From NCBI GenBank assembly GCA_963827135.1, contig CAWGZX010000005.1, positions 186,001 to 250,000 on the forward strand: a DNA stretch of 64,000 nucleotides. Direction: 5' to 3'. The position numbers and the translations under genes are program-made. The notes beneath the pieces are model-generated. The model searched no databases and had not been told where the DNA came from. It saw only the letters and a list, made by a program, of their open reading frames with translations. Source of the stretch: JAJRAN01 sp963827135. Lineage in GTDB: Archaea > Thermoplasmatota > Thermoplasmata > Methanomassiliicoccales > UBA472. Positions 7,614 through 15,380 of this stretch are shown piece by piece (position 1 is the stretch's first letter; each line of letters begins with the position of its first letter).

Positions 7614-10600
7614 ATGATTGAAGCAGGACCGGACGATGCCGGGGATCCGACATGCGCCCATTGCTCGATAGAGCAAACATATGCCAAGTTCGGCACCGAC
7701 GCCGAAGGCCTCAGTCCAGCTGAGACTGTCAAGCGCCTGGATAAATATGGACCTAATGTCTTGCCTGAGAAAAGAAAGGGCTTAGGTACGAATTTTCTCG
7801 TCCATCTGAAGAACCTATTCAACGTTCTCTTGGTCCTGGCCGCGATTCTTTGCTTCATCAGCGGCTTTACCGCCGCTGACCAGAGCTCTATCCAGATGGG
7901 CATAGTGATTCTCATTGTCGTAATCATAAGTATCGTTTTCAGCCTCTTCCAAGAACACAGGGCAGAGAAGGCTTTGGAGGCCATCCGCGACCTAATCCCT
8001 GCCACTTCGAAGGTGCGCAGGCAAGGAAGGGTCATGCAGGTTCCTGTGAGCGAGATTGTGCCAGGGGACCTCCTCACTCTGGAGGCCGGGGACAAAGTGT
8101 CGGCTGACGCCAGGGTCGTCGATTGCTACGACCTGTCCGTGGACAACTCCGCCCTGACTGGGGAGTCGGAGCCAGCCCATCGGTCCACCGCTCCCGGAGA
8201 GGAGACCGCTCATGGCAGGCTCATCAGCTGTCCCAACTTGGTGTTCGCGGGTACCACGGTAACGTCTGGGAATGGATTGGCGATAGTGACAGCGACCGGC
8301 TCGAACACGGAATTCGGTAAGGTGGTTCGGCTCAGCCAGGACATCGAGGATACACCCAGTCCTCTGCAAATAGAACTCAACCGCACGGCACGTTTGAATT
8401 TCATTGTTGCGGTGGCCGTTGGAGTGCTGTTCCTACTCATCGCCTACTTCGGCCTGCAGCTGGAGCTGGCGGCCAGCCTGCTCTTCATGATCGGCGTGAT
8501 GATTTCCCTTGTACCTGAAGGTTTCCAGATTACTTTGACCCTGGCTCTGGCGCTCAGCAGCCTAAAGATGTCCAAGCGGAACGTCATCGTCAAGAGGCTG
8601 TCCTCCGTGGAGACCTTGGGAAGCGTCACCGTAATATGCTCTGACAAGACGGGTACAATAACCGAGGGCCAAATGACAGTCCGTAAGGTATGGATCGGTG
8701 GGAAGGACTTCGATGTTAGCGGAGAGGGTTACGAACCGGAGGGCTCCGTGTTCCTGGAGGGGGAGAAGGTCACCATCGATGAGCGTGAGGATCTTCGGAG
8801 GCTGTGCGAGGTCTGCTGCCTGGCGAACACATCCACCGTGGTACCACCCTTAGACAGGAGGAAGTCCAGGTGGACCGCTATTGGCGATCCGACTGAGGCG
8901 GCACTGCTGATTTTGGCCACCAAGGCTGGAGCGCAGGGCTGCGATGCGCTTGCCTTGCATCCCCGGTTGGGTATGATCCCCTTCGAATCCAACCGTAAGA
9001 TGATGAGCAGCGTGCATCGCAATCCTTCAGGGGAGGTCATCGCCTACGTCAAAGGGGCAGGGATGGAGATACTAGCTAAGAGCACAAGCCTCTATTGGGA
9101 TGGGACAGTCCATCCCCTGACCGATGATTTCCGTTCCAAGGTGGTAGAGCAAATCAATGACCTAGCCAGAAAAGCCTACCGCGTTCTGGCGCTTGCCGTG
9201 CGATCCCTCCCCTCTCCATCTGAGGGATACCAATCGGAAGAGGTCGAGACGCAACTTACCTTCATTGGATTGGTGGCGATACTTGATCCTCCCAGGGCGG
9301 AGACTCCGAACGCTGTGCGCTCGGCGCGCGCGGCCGGAGTGCGAGTGATCATGCTCACTGGCGACCATGAGCTTACGGCTGACGCCATAGCCAGGAGCGT
9401 TGGCATTATCACTTCCAAGGATGGCACAGTAATCACGGGTCGTGAGCTTTCGGGCATCTCCGACCAGGAACTCAACCGCATCCTGGATGGGCAAGAGCTG
9501 GTGTTCGCACGCATCTCCCCCGAGCAGAAACTCCGTGTCGTCAAACTGCTGCGGGAAAAAGGGGAAACGGTGGCGGTGACGGGCGATGGGGTCAATGATG
9601 CCCCTGCGCTATTGGAGGCGGACATAGGAATCGCAATGGGGCTTTCCGGGACCGACGTGGCCCGGGAGTCTGCTGACATGGTCCTATTGGACGATAACTT
9701 CGCCTCTATTGTCGGGGGGATCGAGATTGGCCGATCCGTCTTCGAGAACCTTAAGAAATTCATCGTCTATGTCTACACGCATAACTTCGCGGAGCTACTG
9801 ACATTCATCGTCTTCGTTCTCCTAGGGACCCCGTTGCCGCTTGCAGTGGTGCAGGTCCTGGCCATCGACCTAATACTGGAAATCCCACCGTCGTTGGCGT
9901 TGACCATCGAAGCACCCGAACCTGGTGCAATGGAACGCCCACCTCGTGCCCGGAGTACCCGCTTATTCAACCTGGGGGCGCTCTCTCGCTCAGCGTTCAT
10001 CGGTTTGATCATTGGAGCTGTGGCACTTATCTGGTGCTTCCAGACTTGGGAACAGGCTGGGTGGTCGTTGGGCATGGCGGCCGTTCCCGATGAGGTCGTC
10101 TATCTGCAAGGCATAACCATCACCATGGCCGCCATTATGGCCGGCCAGCTAGGGATGCTTATCTCCTCCAGAACCAACTATTACTCGGCATTGCGGGTCG
10201 GGTTCGCAAGCAACAGATGGTTGCCTGTCGCGGCCCTGGTCTCATTCCTCTCCCTGCTCGCAATGGTCTATGTGCCCATTCTCAATCAGCTCTTCTCCAC
10301 TAGCCCAGTACCGTTCGTCCAGATTGCCATATTATATTCTGTCGTACCTTTAGTGGTATTGGTCGAGGAGGTGAGGAAATATGTCCTCCGCCTCCGATTC
10401 ATGCCGTCTGCACCAGTGACGGCGAGCCCCGCCATGCCCCTCTCAGCTTCCGTGAAGGCTGCTCTCTCAGCTAGGAAGGAGCTAGTAAGCAGACCACCTT
10501 TCGTCGAATCCTCCCCTCCGATCGCGGTCCCCCTTTTACTGAGTGGCTCCGAGGAGAACACGATGAGAGTGGCATTCGATATAGCCATGAGCTCAGGCTC

Positions 10601-11396
10601 ACGGGTCATCTTCGTCAGGGTGTTACGGGACAATACCACTAGGGAATCGCTGCAATTGTCAGAGCAGGCAGTGGCAACCATCGCCGACCGTCTCGGTGTC
10701 CCTTATGAGTACCGTGACCTAAAGCTGCCCAAAGGCGTTGGTCCAAGGAACTCCTACGCCAGCCTGGCCAAGGCTATCAAAGCCACGGTAGCCGCTAGGA
10801 TTGTGGTCCCGGTGCCGAGACGAGTCTTCGCGGGTCGGCGCTCGGCGCTTCGAGCCATCGAGTGGTTGAACGAGTTCCAGAACAGGAGAGTGGACCTAGT
10901 AGGAGACTGGTTGGCCACACCCATACCTCTGGACCATGGTCCTCGTATTCTTATCCCCGTGTTAAGCGAGTTTCAAGGAGAGCCTTTCGACCTAGCCGAG
11001 TCTCTCACTGCTGGCACCAACTTCCCGGACGTTGACGTAGTGGCGGCCAAGGTCGTAGAGCTGCCCCAGATTGTGCCAATGTATTCTGTCTATAGGCCCG
11101 AGTCCCTGGTGGACGTGAAGAGCGAGCTTTCGATATTCAAATCGCTTCCCAAATGGGCGATAATACGTCGTATTCAGCCGATGGTCCTGCTGGTCAGGGA
11201 GGCTGGAAAAGACCTCACGAAGTTCGCTGAGGACAGAAATGTCGACCTCATCATCATGGAAGGGAGGTGGTCCAATCGAAGTGGGGGCTTCCTTCCCAAA
11301 AAGGAGAGAAGGATAGCCATCAGGTCCTCATGCACAGTAGTCGTGGCCCTGCCCCCGTCGACGGATAGCACAGACTCGCAACGAAATAAGAGGTAG
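7614..11396 (+). CDS. P2-type cation-transporting ATPase fused to two USP-like domains
   Basis: A 1260-residue membrane pump. It has an N-terminal cation-ATPase domain, TGES-type actuator loop (LTGESEPA), TM4 with VPEGFQ, the phosphorylation site DKTGT (about residue 344), MLTGDHE (about 579) and TGDGVNDAP (about 657). About six more membrane helices follow, ending near residue 930. This matches the Ca2+/Mn2+ or Na+ P2 class. The last ~300 residues are unusual: two soluble alpha/beta repeats, each starting with a strand like IAVPLLLSG or ILIPVLSEF, resembling universal stress protein domains. Typical archaeal P2 pumps are about 900 residues. The extra part probably senses nucleotide or stress at the cytosolic face. 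Confidence 0.88.
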   Translation: MIEAGPDDAGDPTCAHCSIEQTYAKFGTDAEGLSPAETVKRLDKYGPNVLPEKRKGLGTNFLVHLKNLFNVLLVLAAILCFISGFTAADQSSIQMGIVILIVVIISIVFSLFQEHRAEKALEAIRDLIPATSKVRRQGRVMQVPVSEIVPGDLLTLEAGDKVSADARVVDCYDLSVDNSALTGESEPAHRSTAPGEETAHGRLISCPNLVFAGTTVTSGNGLAIVTATGSNTEFGKVVRLSQDIEDTPSPLQIELNRTARLNFIVAVAVGVLFLLIAYFGLQLELAASLLFMIGVMISLVPEGFQITLTLALALSSLKMSKRNVIVKRLSSVETLGSVTVICSDKTGTITEGQMTVRKVWIGGKDFDVSGEGYEPEGSVFLEGEKVTIDEREDLRRLCEVCCLANTSTVVPPLDRRKSRWTAIGDPTEAALLILATKAGAQGCDALALHPRLGMIPFESNRKMMSSVHRNPSGEVIAYVKGAGMEILAKSTSLYWDGTVHPLTDDFRSKVVEQINDLARKAYRVLALAVRSLPSPSEGYQSEEVETQLTFIGLVAILDPPRAETPNAVRSARAAGVRVIMLTGDHELTADAIARSVGIITSKDGTVITGRELSGISDQELNRILDGQELVFARISPEQKLRVVKLLREKGETVAVTGDGVNDAPALLEADIGIAMGLSGTDVARESADMVLLDDNFASIVGGIEIGRSVFENLKKFIVYVYTHNFAELLTFIVFVLLGTPLPLAVVQVLAIDLILEIPPSLALTIEAPEPGAMERPPRARSTRLFNLGALSRSAFIGLIIGAVALIWCFQTWEQAGWSLGMAAVPDEVVYLQGITITMAAIMAGQLGMLISSRTNYYSALRVGFASNRWLPVAALVSFLSLLAMVYVPILNQLFSTSPVPFVQIAILYSVVPLVVLVEEVRKYVLRLRFMPSAPVTASPAMPLSASVKAALSARKELVSRPPFVESSPPIAVPLLLSGSEENTMRVAFDIAMSSGSRVIFVRVLRDNTTRESLQLSEQAVATIADRLGVPYEYRDLKLPKGVGPRNSYASLAKAIKATVAARIVVPVPRRVFAGRRSALRAIEWLNEFQNRRVDLVGDWLATPIPLDHGPRILIPVLSEFQGEPFDLAESLTAGTNFPDVDVVAAKVVELPQIVPMYSVYRPESLVDVKSELSIFKSLPKWAIIRRIQPMVLLVREAGKDLTKFAEDRNVDLIIMEGRWSNRSGGFLPKKERRIAIRSSCTVVVALPPSTDSTDSQRNKR

Positions 11397-11486
11397 TGTG
11401 ACAGCAAAACCCCTTCAAATTGCGGTTCATGATAGGGGGATTGTACCTCGGGTGGTACAAATCAGGCCCGGGCCAGTAAAAGAAAG

Positions 11487-11658
11487 TGGGGGCACTGGGA
11501 TTTGAACCCAGATCAGCGGGTTTCCACCACGTGGGGAGCTACCCCACGCGAATTAAACGGGTCACCGCTCCAGTTAGTCATCACCGGTCAGCAAACCCGT
11601 TCGCGATCATTCCCGATTAACTGGAGCCCGCGAGGATGCCGAATTACCCCATACCCCC
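11487..11658 (-). tRNA. tRNA-Trp (CCA) with a 99-nt intron
   Basis: Acceptor GGGGGTA pairs with TGCCCCC, the T-arm is CTGGG-TTCAAAT-CCCAG, and the anticodon stem is GCGGG/CCCGC with loop CTCCA-G. Removing 11522-11620 leaves about 73 nt with an intron at the usual 37/38 position. The CCA tail is not encoded. The intron carries a box C/D guide (see separate entry). The gene starts 10 nt after the eL41 stop on the same strand. Confidence 0.9.
11522..11620 (-). ncRNA. Box C/D guide RNA within the tRNA-Trp intron
   Basis: On the minus strand the intron reads: box C-like ATGATCG (11604-11610), a guide CGGGTTT (11593-11599), box D' CTGA (11588-11591), box C' GTGATGA (11578-11584), a second guide TAACTGGAGC (11567-11576) and a D-like GTGA (11562-11565). 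By the D+5 rule the first guide places methylation at C39 of the spliced tRNA and the second at C34 of the anticodon. A strong CGTGGGG/CCCCACG hairpin follows. tRNA-Trp introns doing this are known in Haloferax and Pyrococcus. Confidence 0.8.
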
Positions 11659-11668
11659 AGTGGTGAGC

Positions 11669-11776
11669 TTACCTCTTGCGCATCTTCTGGGCTCGCTTGC
11701 GGCGGCGCATTTTCTTCTTGCGCCACTTCCAGCGCTGCTTGCCCCTCTTCTTCCAGGCGCGTGAGCTTCTCTTCAT
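11669..11776 (-). CDS. rpl41e: Ribosomal protein eL41
   Basis: A 35-residue protein made mostly of Lys and Arg, containing the eL41 core WRKKKMRRRKRAQKMRKR. This peptide is a structural component of the large subunit at the subunit interface. An AGGAGA site lies 7 nt before the ATG, and a TATA element (gtttaaaagcc on the plus strand, 11818-11828) is about 45 nt upstream of the start. It is short enough to be missed by ordinary gene finders. It sits between two intron-containing tRNA genes on the same strand and may be co-transcribed with tRNA-Trp. Confidence 0.9.
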   Translation of the reverse strand: MKRSSRAWKKRGKQRWKWRKKKMRRRKRAQKMRKR

Positions 11777-11845
11777 TCGGATAGTCTCCTCGTGTGTTGT
11801 TCCGGGATTTCGTAGGCGTTTAAAAGCCTTTGCTTCAGCGTGAGG

Positions 11846-11969
11846 CGGGCCCGCCGGGATGTTCGCCCTCGGAAAGAGGGTTTCGAACCCGGGACCTCTG
11901 GCTTTCTCCGCTCCGTCCCGAAGGCGGAGTTAGAAGGCCAGCGCTATATCCAGTCTAAGCTACGAGCCC
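11846..11969 (-). tRNA. tRNA-Arg (TCT) with two introns, one in the T-loop
   Basis: Acceptor GGGCTCG pairs with CGGGCCC, and the anticodon stem CTGGC/GCCAG encloses CTTCTA. Intron 1 (11904-11930, 27 nt) is at 37/38. The T-stem CCGGG (11888-11892) pairs with CCCGG (11854-11858) only if 22 nt (11860-11881) are removed. This segment forms a canonical bulge-helix-bulge: CCGGG/CCCGG, bulge CAT, 4-bp TTCG/CGAA, bulge AAA, then CCCTC/GAGGG. Cutting after the second base of each bulge restores the consensus loop TTCGAAT. The mature tRNA is about 75 nt. A TATA element lies near 11995-12005. Confidence 0.88.
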
Positions 11970-12034
11970 GCTGCGCAAGCGATGCTGGTCTCTCGTTTAA
12001 TACTTTGCGCTCAGGGGGACCTGGCTCGCTTCGC

Positions 12035-12538
12035 TCAGTCTATGAGCGAGAAGATCGCCACCGCCGCCCCTATCGCTCCCACGACCAAGAGCACGATACG
12101 AGACCCGAGTATGGCTCCCACTCCCCGGACGGCGCGGAAAACGATGCCGAGCACGAACCAGAGGATGAAGAAGACTATCAGGAAGAGGAGCACCACCCAT
12201 ATTATGTCCATCGAGTCGGCGAGGGCGAAGGCTAACAAGGCGGCGATGATCAGCGCCAGGACCGTGCCTAGGTTGACCTTCGGCAATAGGGGGAACAATA
12301 ACCCTACGCCAAGAACCAGGAACAGCAACGTCCATCCGAAATCCCAACCTCCCTCCGTGACCAGGACGAAGGTCCAGATGAGCATGATCACGCCTGCAAC
12401 TCCGCTCATCAGGCGTATTGCCATCTTGAACTCCTGTTCGGTGTTCTTCACTCTTCTTCCGAAGATGCCTACGAGAAGAGCGATCGCGCAGCCAGCTAGA
12501 AGTACGATCTGGGTCCATGGTTCCGCTGTGACGGCCAT
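12035..12538 (-). CDS. Small multi-pass membrane protein
   Basis: A 167-residue protein, almost entirely hydrophobic, with five or six predicted membrane helices and a short basic loop (GRRVKNTEQEFK) after the first. No motif is recognised. A TATA-like caaatatca (about 12558-12567) about 25 nt before the ATG suggests a leaderless message. It resembles the next gene in size and helix pattern and lies on the same strand, so the two may be distant paralogs working together. Confidence 0.6.
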   Translation of the reverse strand: MAVTAEPWTQIVLLAGCAIALLVGIFGRRVKNTEQEFKMAIRLMSGVAGVIMLIWTFVLVTEGGWDFGWTLLFLVLGVGLLFPLLPKVNLGTVLALIIAALLAFALADSMDIIWVVLLFLIVFFILWFVLGIVFRAVRGVGAILGSRIVLLVVGAIGAAVAIFSLID

Positions 12539-12647
12539 ATGGTGGAATCTGTGAGGGTGATATTTGAATGTCCCTTATTGATCGAGCACGATCGCGGATG
12601 GATATGGAGGATGGATTTGATCCCCTTGGTCCCTTCGCGCCGTCCGA

Positions 12648-13178
12648 TCAAATGCCGGTCAGGCCCGTCAGCGAGCTGTCCATGAACAGCAGCGCCGCCT
12701 CGATCATCCCTAGGACCCCCAGTATGAAGAGGACCGGTCTGAGGCCGAGTATCCTCCCTACCAGATCGGCGATGAACTCGACGAACCGGGTCAGGACATA
12801 CATCAGTATGATCACCACGAGGACCGCTATTGCCAGGACTATGGTGTCGACGCCTGCGTCGTAGAGGATGAACCCCACAATCGCGCCCACCATCAACGCC
12901 AACATGGCGGCGACCGGGACCTTCTTGAAGATCTTGAAGAAGAGCCCGATGCCCAGCAGGAACCCGATCAACCAGGTCGAGGTCGCCCCGATCTCCTCCC
13001 AGAGCATCATGGCCGACATTACCATCAGCAGTCCACCGACGATGAAGCCGAGCACCCTAGCGATGTTGTCAACAGCCGTCCTAGGATTGTTCCCTAGCAA
13101 GGCGATGGCGATCGCTATGATACCGCCCAGTAGCAGCAATAGTTCTGGCATGGGCGACTCGGTCAGGAATTCAAGCAT
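12648..13178 (-). CDS. Small multi-pass membrane protein
   Basis: A 176-residue hydrophobic protein with about six predicted helices and a central amphipathic KIFKKVP loop. The ATG at 13178 is chosen; an in-frame TTG at 13196 would add six residues. Its pattern (helix pair, basic loop, glycine-rich helices) resembles the 12035-12538 product. No known family is recognised. The upstream gap is shared with the divergent nitroreductase gene. Confidence 0.6.
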   Translation of the reverse strand: MLEFLTESPMPELLLLLGGIIAIAIALLGNNPRTAVDNIARVLGFIVGGLLMVMSAMMLWEEIGATSTWLIGFLLGIGLFFKIFKKVPVAAMLALMVGAIVGFILYDAGVDTIVLAIAVLVVIILMYVLTRFVEFIADLVGRILGLRPVLFILGVLGMIEAALLFMDSSLTGLTGI

Positions 13179-13294
13179 GAGGGAAGATACCTTCAATCAG
13201 TATTTAGAAATAATGTGTGCCAGTGAGCTGAAATTATCAATCGACGCACCGAAAAACAATTATCCACTGATTCCGTCTTGCATTTGGGACGACC

Positions 13295-13867
13295 ATGGAA
13301 GTGCACGAAGCGATTGTTACAAGGAGGGCCAAGCGGACATTGGGACCTAGGCCGGTGGAGCCAGAGAGGCTCGCTGGACTGGTTGAGGCTATGCGCCTAT
13401 CGGCCTCATGCAGCAACAATCAGCCTTGGAGGGTTGTGGTGTGCAGGAGTCCAGAGGCGTTGACCAAGGCCCGGTCCGCCCTTTTCAAAGGTAACGTCTG
13501 GGCGACGCGTGCCCCCGTGATAATGGTCGTCTCGGCAAAGCCAGAGGACGATTGCCACGGGCTTTCCGACAAACGCGACTACTTCCTGTTCAGCTCCGGG
13601 CTGGCCGTAGGGCAGATGCTGCTTAGGGCTATCGACCTGGGGATGATCGCCCATCCTATCGCTGGTTATGACCCTCTGGTGCTGAAGCGGGAGCTGGGCA
13701 TCCCCGAGGGATACGTGGTCATAACCATGGTCATCATCGGCTACCTTGACAACGACAACTCGCTTCTCTCTGACAAGCAGAAGGCCATCGAGCTCTCCCG
13801 CCCTGAGAGGAAGCCGGTGGGAGAGAACTTCTTCGAAGGCGGCTGGGGCAAACCTTTGGAGGTCTGA
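13295..13867 (+). CDS. Nitroreductase-family flavoprotein
   Basis: A 190-residue FMN-dependent oxidoreductase. The N-terminal RRAKRTLGPRPV matches the family's R-R-S-x-R phosphate-binding start, SCSNNQPW is the typical S-x-x-N-x-Q-P-W flavin loop, and the C-terminal region has GYLDND and the KPVGENFF segment. Such enzymes reduce nitro groups, quinones or flavins; the physiological substrate is unclear. It is a single gene between a divergent membrane protein and a convergent amidohydrolase. Confidence 0.85.
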   Translation: MEVHEAIVTRRAKRTLGPRPVEPERLAGLVEAMRLSASCSNNQPWRVVVCRSPEALTKARSALFKGNVWATRAPVIMVVSAKPEDDCHGLSDKRDYFLFSSGLAVGQMLLRAIDLGMIAHPIAGYDPLVLKRELGIPEGYVVITMVIIGYLDNDNSLLSDKQKAIELSRPERKPVGENFFEGGWGKPLEV

Positions 13868-13870
13868 ATC

Positions 13871-14764
13871 TCAACCTTCGAGCAGCCTGCCCATCGTCCC
13901 GCCTAGCAGCTGCTCCTTCACGCTCTCGCTGGCCCATCGTTCCTCCTTCACGAAGCGCACCCAGAAGGGGTAGGGGTAGGCCATGTCGAATAGGGGCCAG
14001 TCCGAACCGAAGATGACGCGGCCTGGCATATTGGCCACCGCCTCCTTCAACCGGCTCTTGCATACTTCCGGCTCAGAAGGTAGCCAGCCCTGAAGGGCGG
14101 AGCAGTCGGTATACACATTAGGGAATCGCTTGGCCAGTTCGTAGGTCTCCGCCCTGAACTTGCCCCCTAGGTGGGCTATGACCAACTTCATCTCCGGATG
14201 CTTTTCCAGCACGGGCAGGAAGTGCTTGGGATGGGAATATTCTTCATCGAGAGGCCCCCAGGACGCACCAGCGTGGGTGACCACGATCAGGCCGTGCTCC
14301 TCCATCAGCTCCCAGAAGTAATCGACCTTGGCATCATAGGGGAAGTACCCGGTCGGCGGATAGACCTTCACCCCCTTGGCTTCACAGTGTTTGACGTACT
14401 TGCGCACCAGCTGCTCCGCTTGCCCGCCACGCATGGGGTCGATTCCGATGAAAGGCACCAATCTCCCTTCCAATGATTTGCAGGATTCGAAGACCCAGTC
14501 GTTGTAGGATTCGACGCCGACCTCGGGGCTCTCCACTTTGCCGAAGTCCAGAGGAAGTATCACGGATCTGTCGACGCCCGCATCGTTCATGGAGCGCAGC
14601 AGCCAGTCCGTGTCCACCTGGGACATGGGCCAATCCTGCTCGCGATCGGCCTTCATATCGAAGGCGATGCCATCCAATGCGAGCAATGGCTCCAGGTAAG
14701 CGCGGAGCAGCGAGCTTGGAAGCATCTTCCTTCGCCAAACATGCGTGTGGCCATCTATTATCAT
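13871..14764 (-). CDS. Amidohydrolase-2 family metal-dependent hydrolase
   Basis: A 297-residue TIM-barrel protein. It starts with DGHTHVW, the HxH metal motif of the amidohydrolase superfamily. THAGASWG and IAHLGGKF supply further histidines, and FGSDWPLF the catalytic Asp. This set matches the aminocarboxymuconate-semialdehyde decarboxylase-like group, which decarboxylates or hydrolyses small acids. The substrate cannot be deduced. It converges on the nitroreductase gene with a 3-nt gap. Confidence 0.85.
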   Translation of the reverse strand: MIIDGHTHVWRRKMLPSSLLRAYLEPLLALDGIAFDMKADREQDWPMSQVDTDWLLRSMNDAGVDRSVILPLDFGKVESPEVGVESYNDWVFESCKSLEGRLVPFIGIDPMRGGQAEQLVRKYVKHCEAKGVKVYPPTGYFPYDAKVDYFWELMEEHGLIVVTHAGASWGPLDEEYSHPKHFLPVLEKHPEMKLVIAHLGGKFRAETYELAKRFPNVYTDCSALQGWLPSEPEVCKSRLKEAVANMPGRVIFGSDWPLFDMAYPYPFWVRFVKEERWASESVKEQLLGGTMGRLLEG

Positions 14765-14857
14765 GCTCTCATGGAATCGGATTCGTCGATAACTAACTTA
14801 GCGAAAACGATAGGCAGAAATACGCGAGACTAGACTGGTTCCCTCAGGAGTCAGAAT

Positions 14858-15178
14858 ATGGCCAAGGTCAAGGTCGCCAAGCTATCGGAGGTCATGCCAG
14901 GGAAGATGATCGGACTGGATATCCAAGGAAAGAAATTACTGCTAGCCAATGTCGGCGGTAAGTTGTATGCCATGGATGGGTTGTGCACGCATATGGCAGG
15001 TCACTTGTGGGAGGGAGGCCTCATCGGGATGACGGTCAAGTGCCCCAGGCATGGCTCGGAGTACGACCTGGCTACGGGAAAGAACACCAAGAAGCCTTGG
15101 CTGCCTTTTGCCAAGGCCTTCGACCTGAAGACCTACCCAGTCTCGGTGGAGGGGGACGACGTCCTGGTTGATGTGTAG
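14858..15178 (+). CDS. Rieske-type [2Fe-2S] ferredoxin
   Basis: A 106-residue protein with CTH (C43, H45) and CPRH (C62, H65), the two-Cys two-His ligands of a Rieske cluster, spaced as in the soluble NirD/ring-hydroxylase ferredoxin type. There is no signal peptide or membrane helix, so it is cytosolic and probably a small electron carrier. No oxygenase is adjacent. It lies upstream of the alkylsulfatase, but a 200-nt gap separates them. That gap (15179-15380) holds only a GAGGTGGTAGC ribosome site for the next gene. Confidence 0.88.
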   Translation: MAKVKVAKLSEVMPGKMIGLDIQGKKLLLANVGGKLYAMDGLCTHMAGHLWEGGLIGMTVKCPRHGSEYDLATGKNTKKPWLPFAKAFDLKTYPVSVEGDDVLVDV

Positions 15179-15380
15179 GTGAATCGCTTGAGGTCGGCTG
15201 GAGGTGCCTTCGCCCTCCATCTGGCAATGGAAACCGATTACGCGATCCATTTCGGATCCGATCGTAGAATAAGATGCAATTCCCTTGAACTCCCTGGACC
15301 AAGAGCATCAGCATCTAGAAGGGAAGAGTCTTACCCCTAGTGCTTGTTATCGTCCAATAACGAAATGATGAGGTGGTAGC

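Noticed and set aside
11846..11969. A degenerate pseudo-tRNA-Arg with mismatched T-stem and acceptor
   Set aside because: All stems pair perfectly, apart from one G-T wobble, once the 22-nt T-loop segment is removed, and the segment has a canonical splice motif.
11840..12554. Plus-strand reading frames antisense to the tRNA-Arg and membrane-protein region
   Set aside because: They have low-complexity or Thr/Met-rich composition and lie opposite a well-supported tRNA and a hydrophobic protein.
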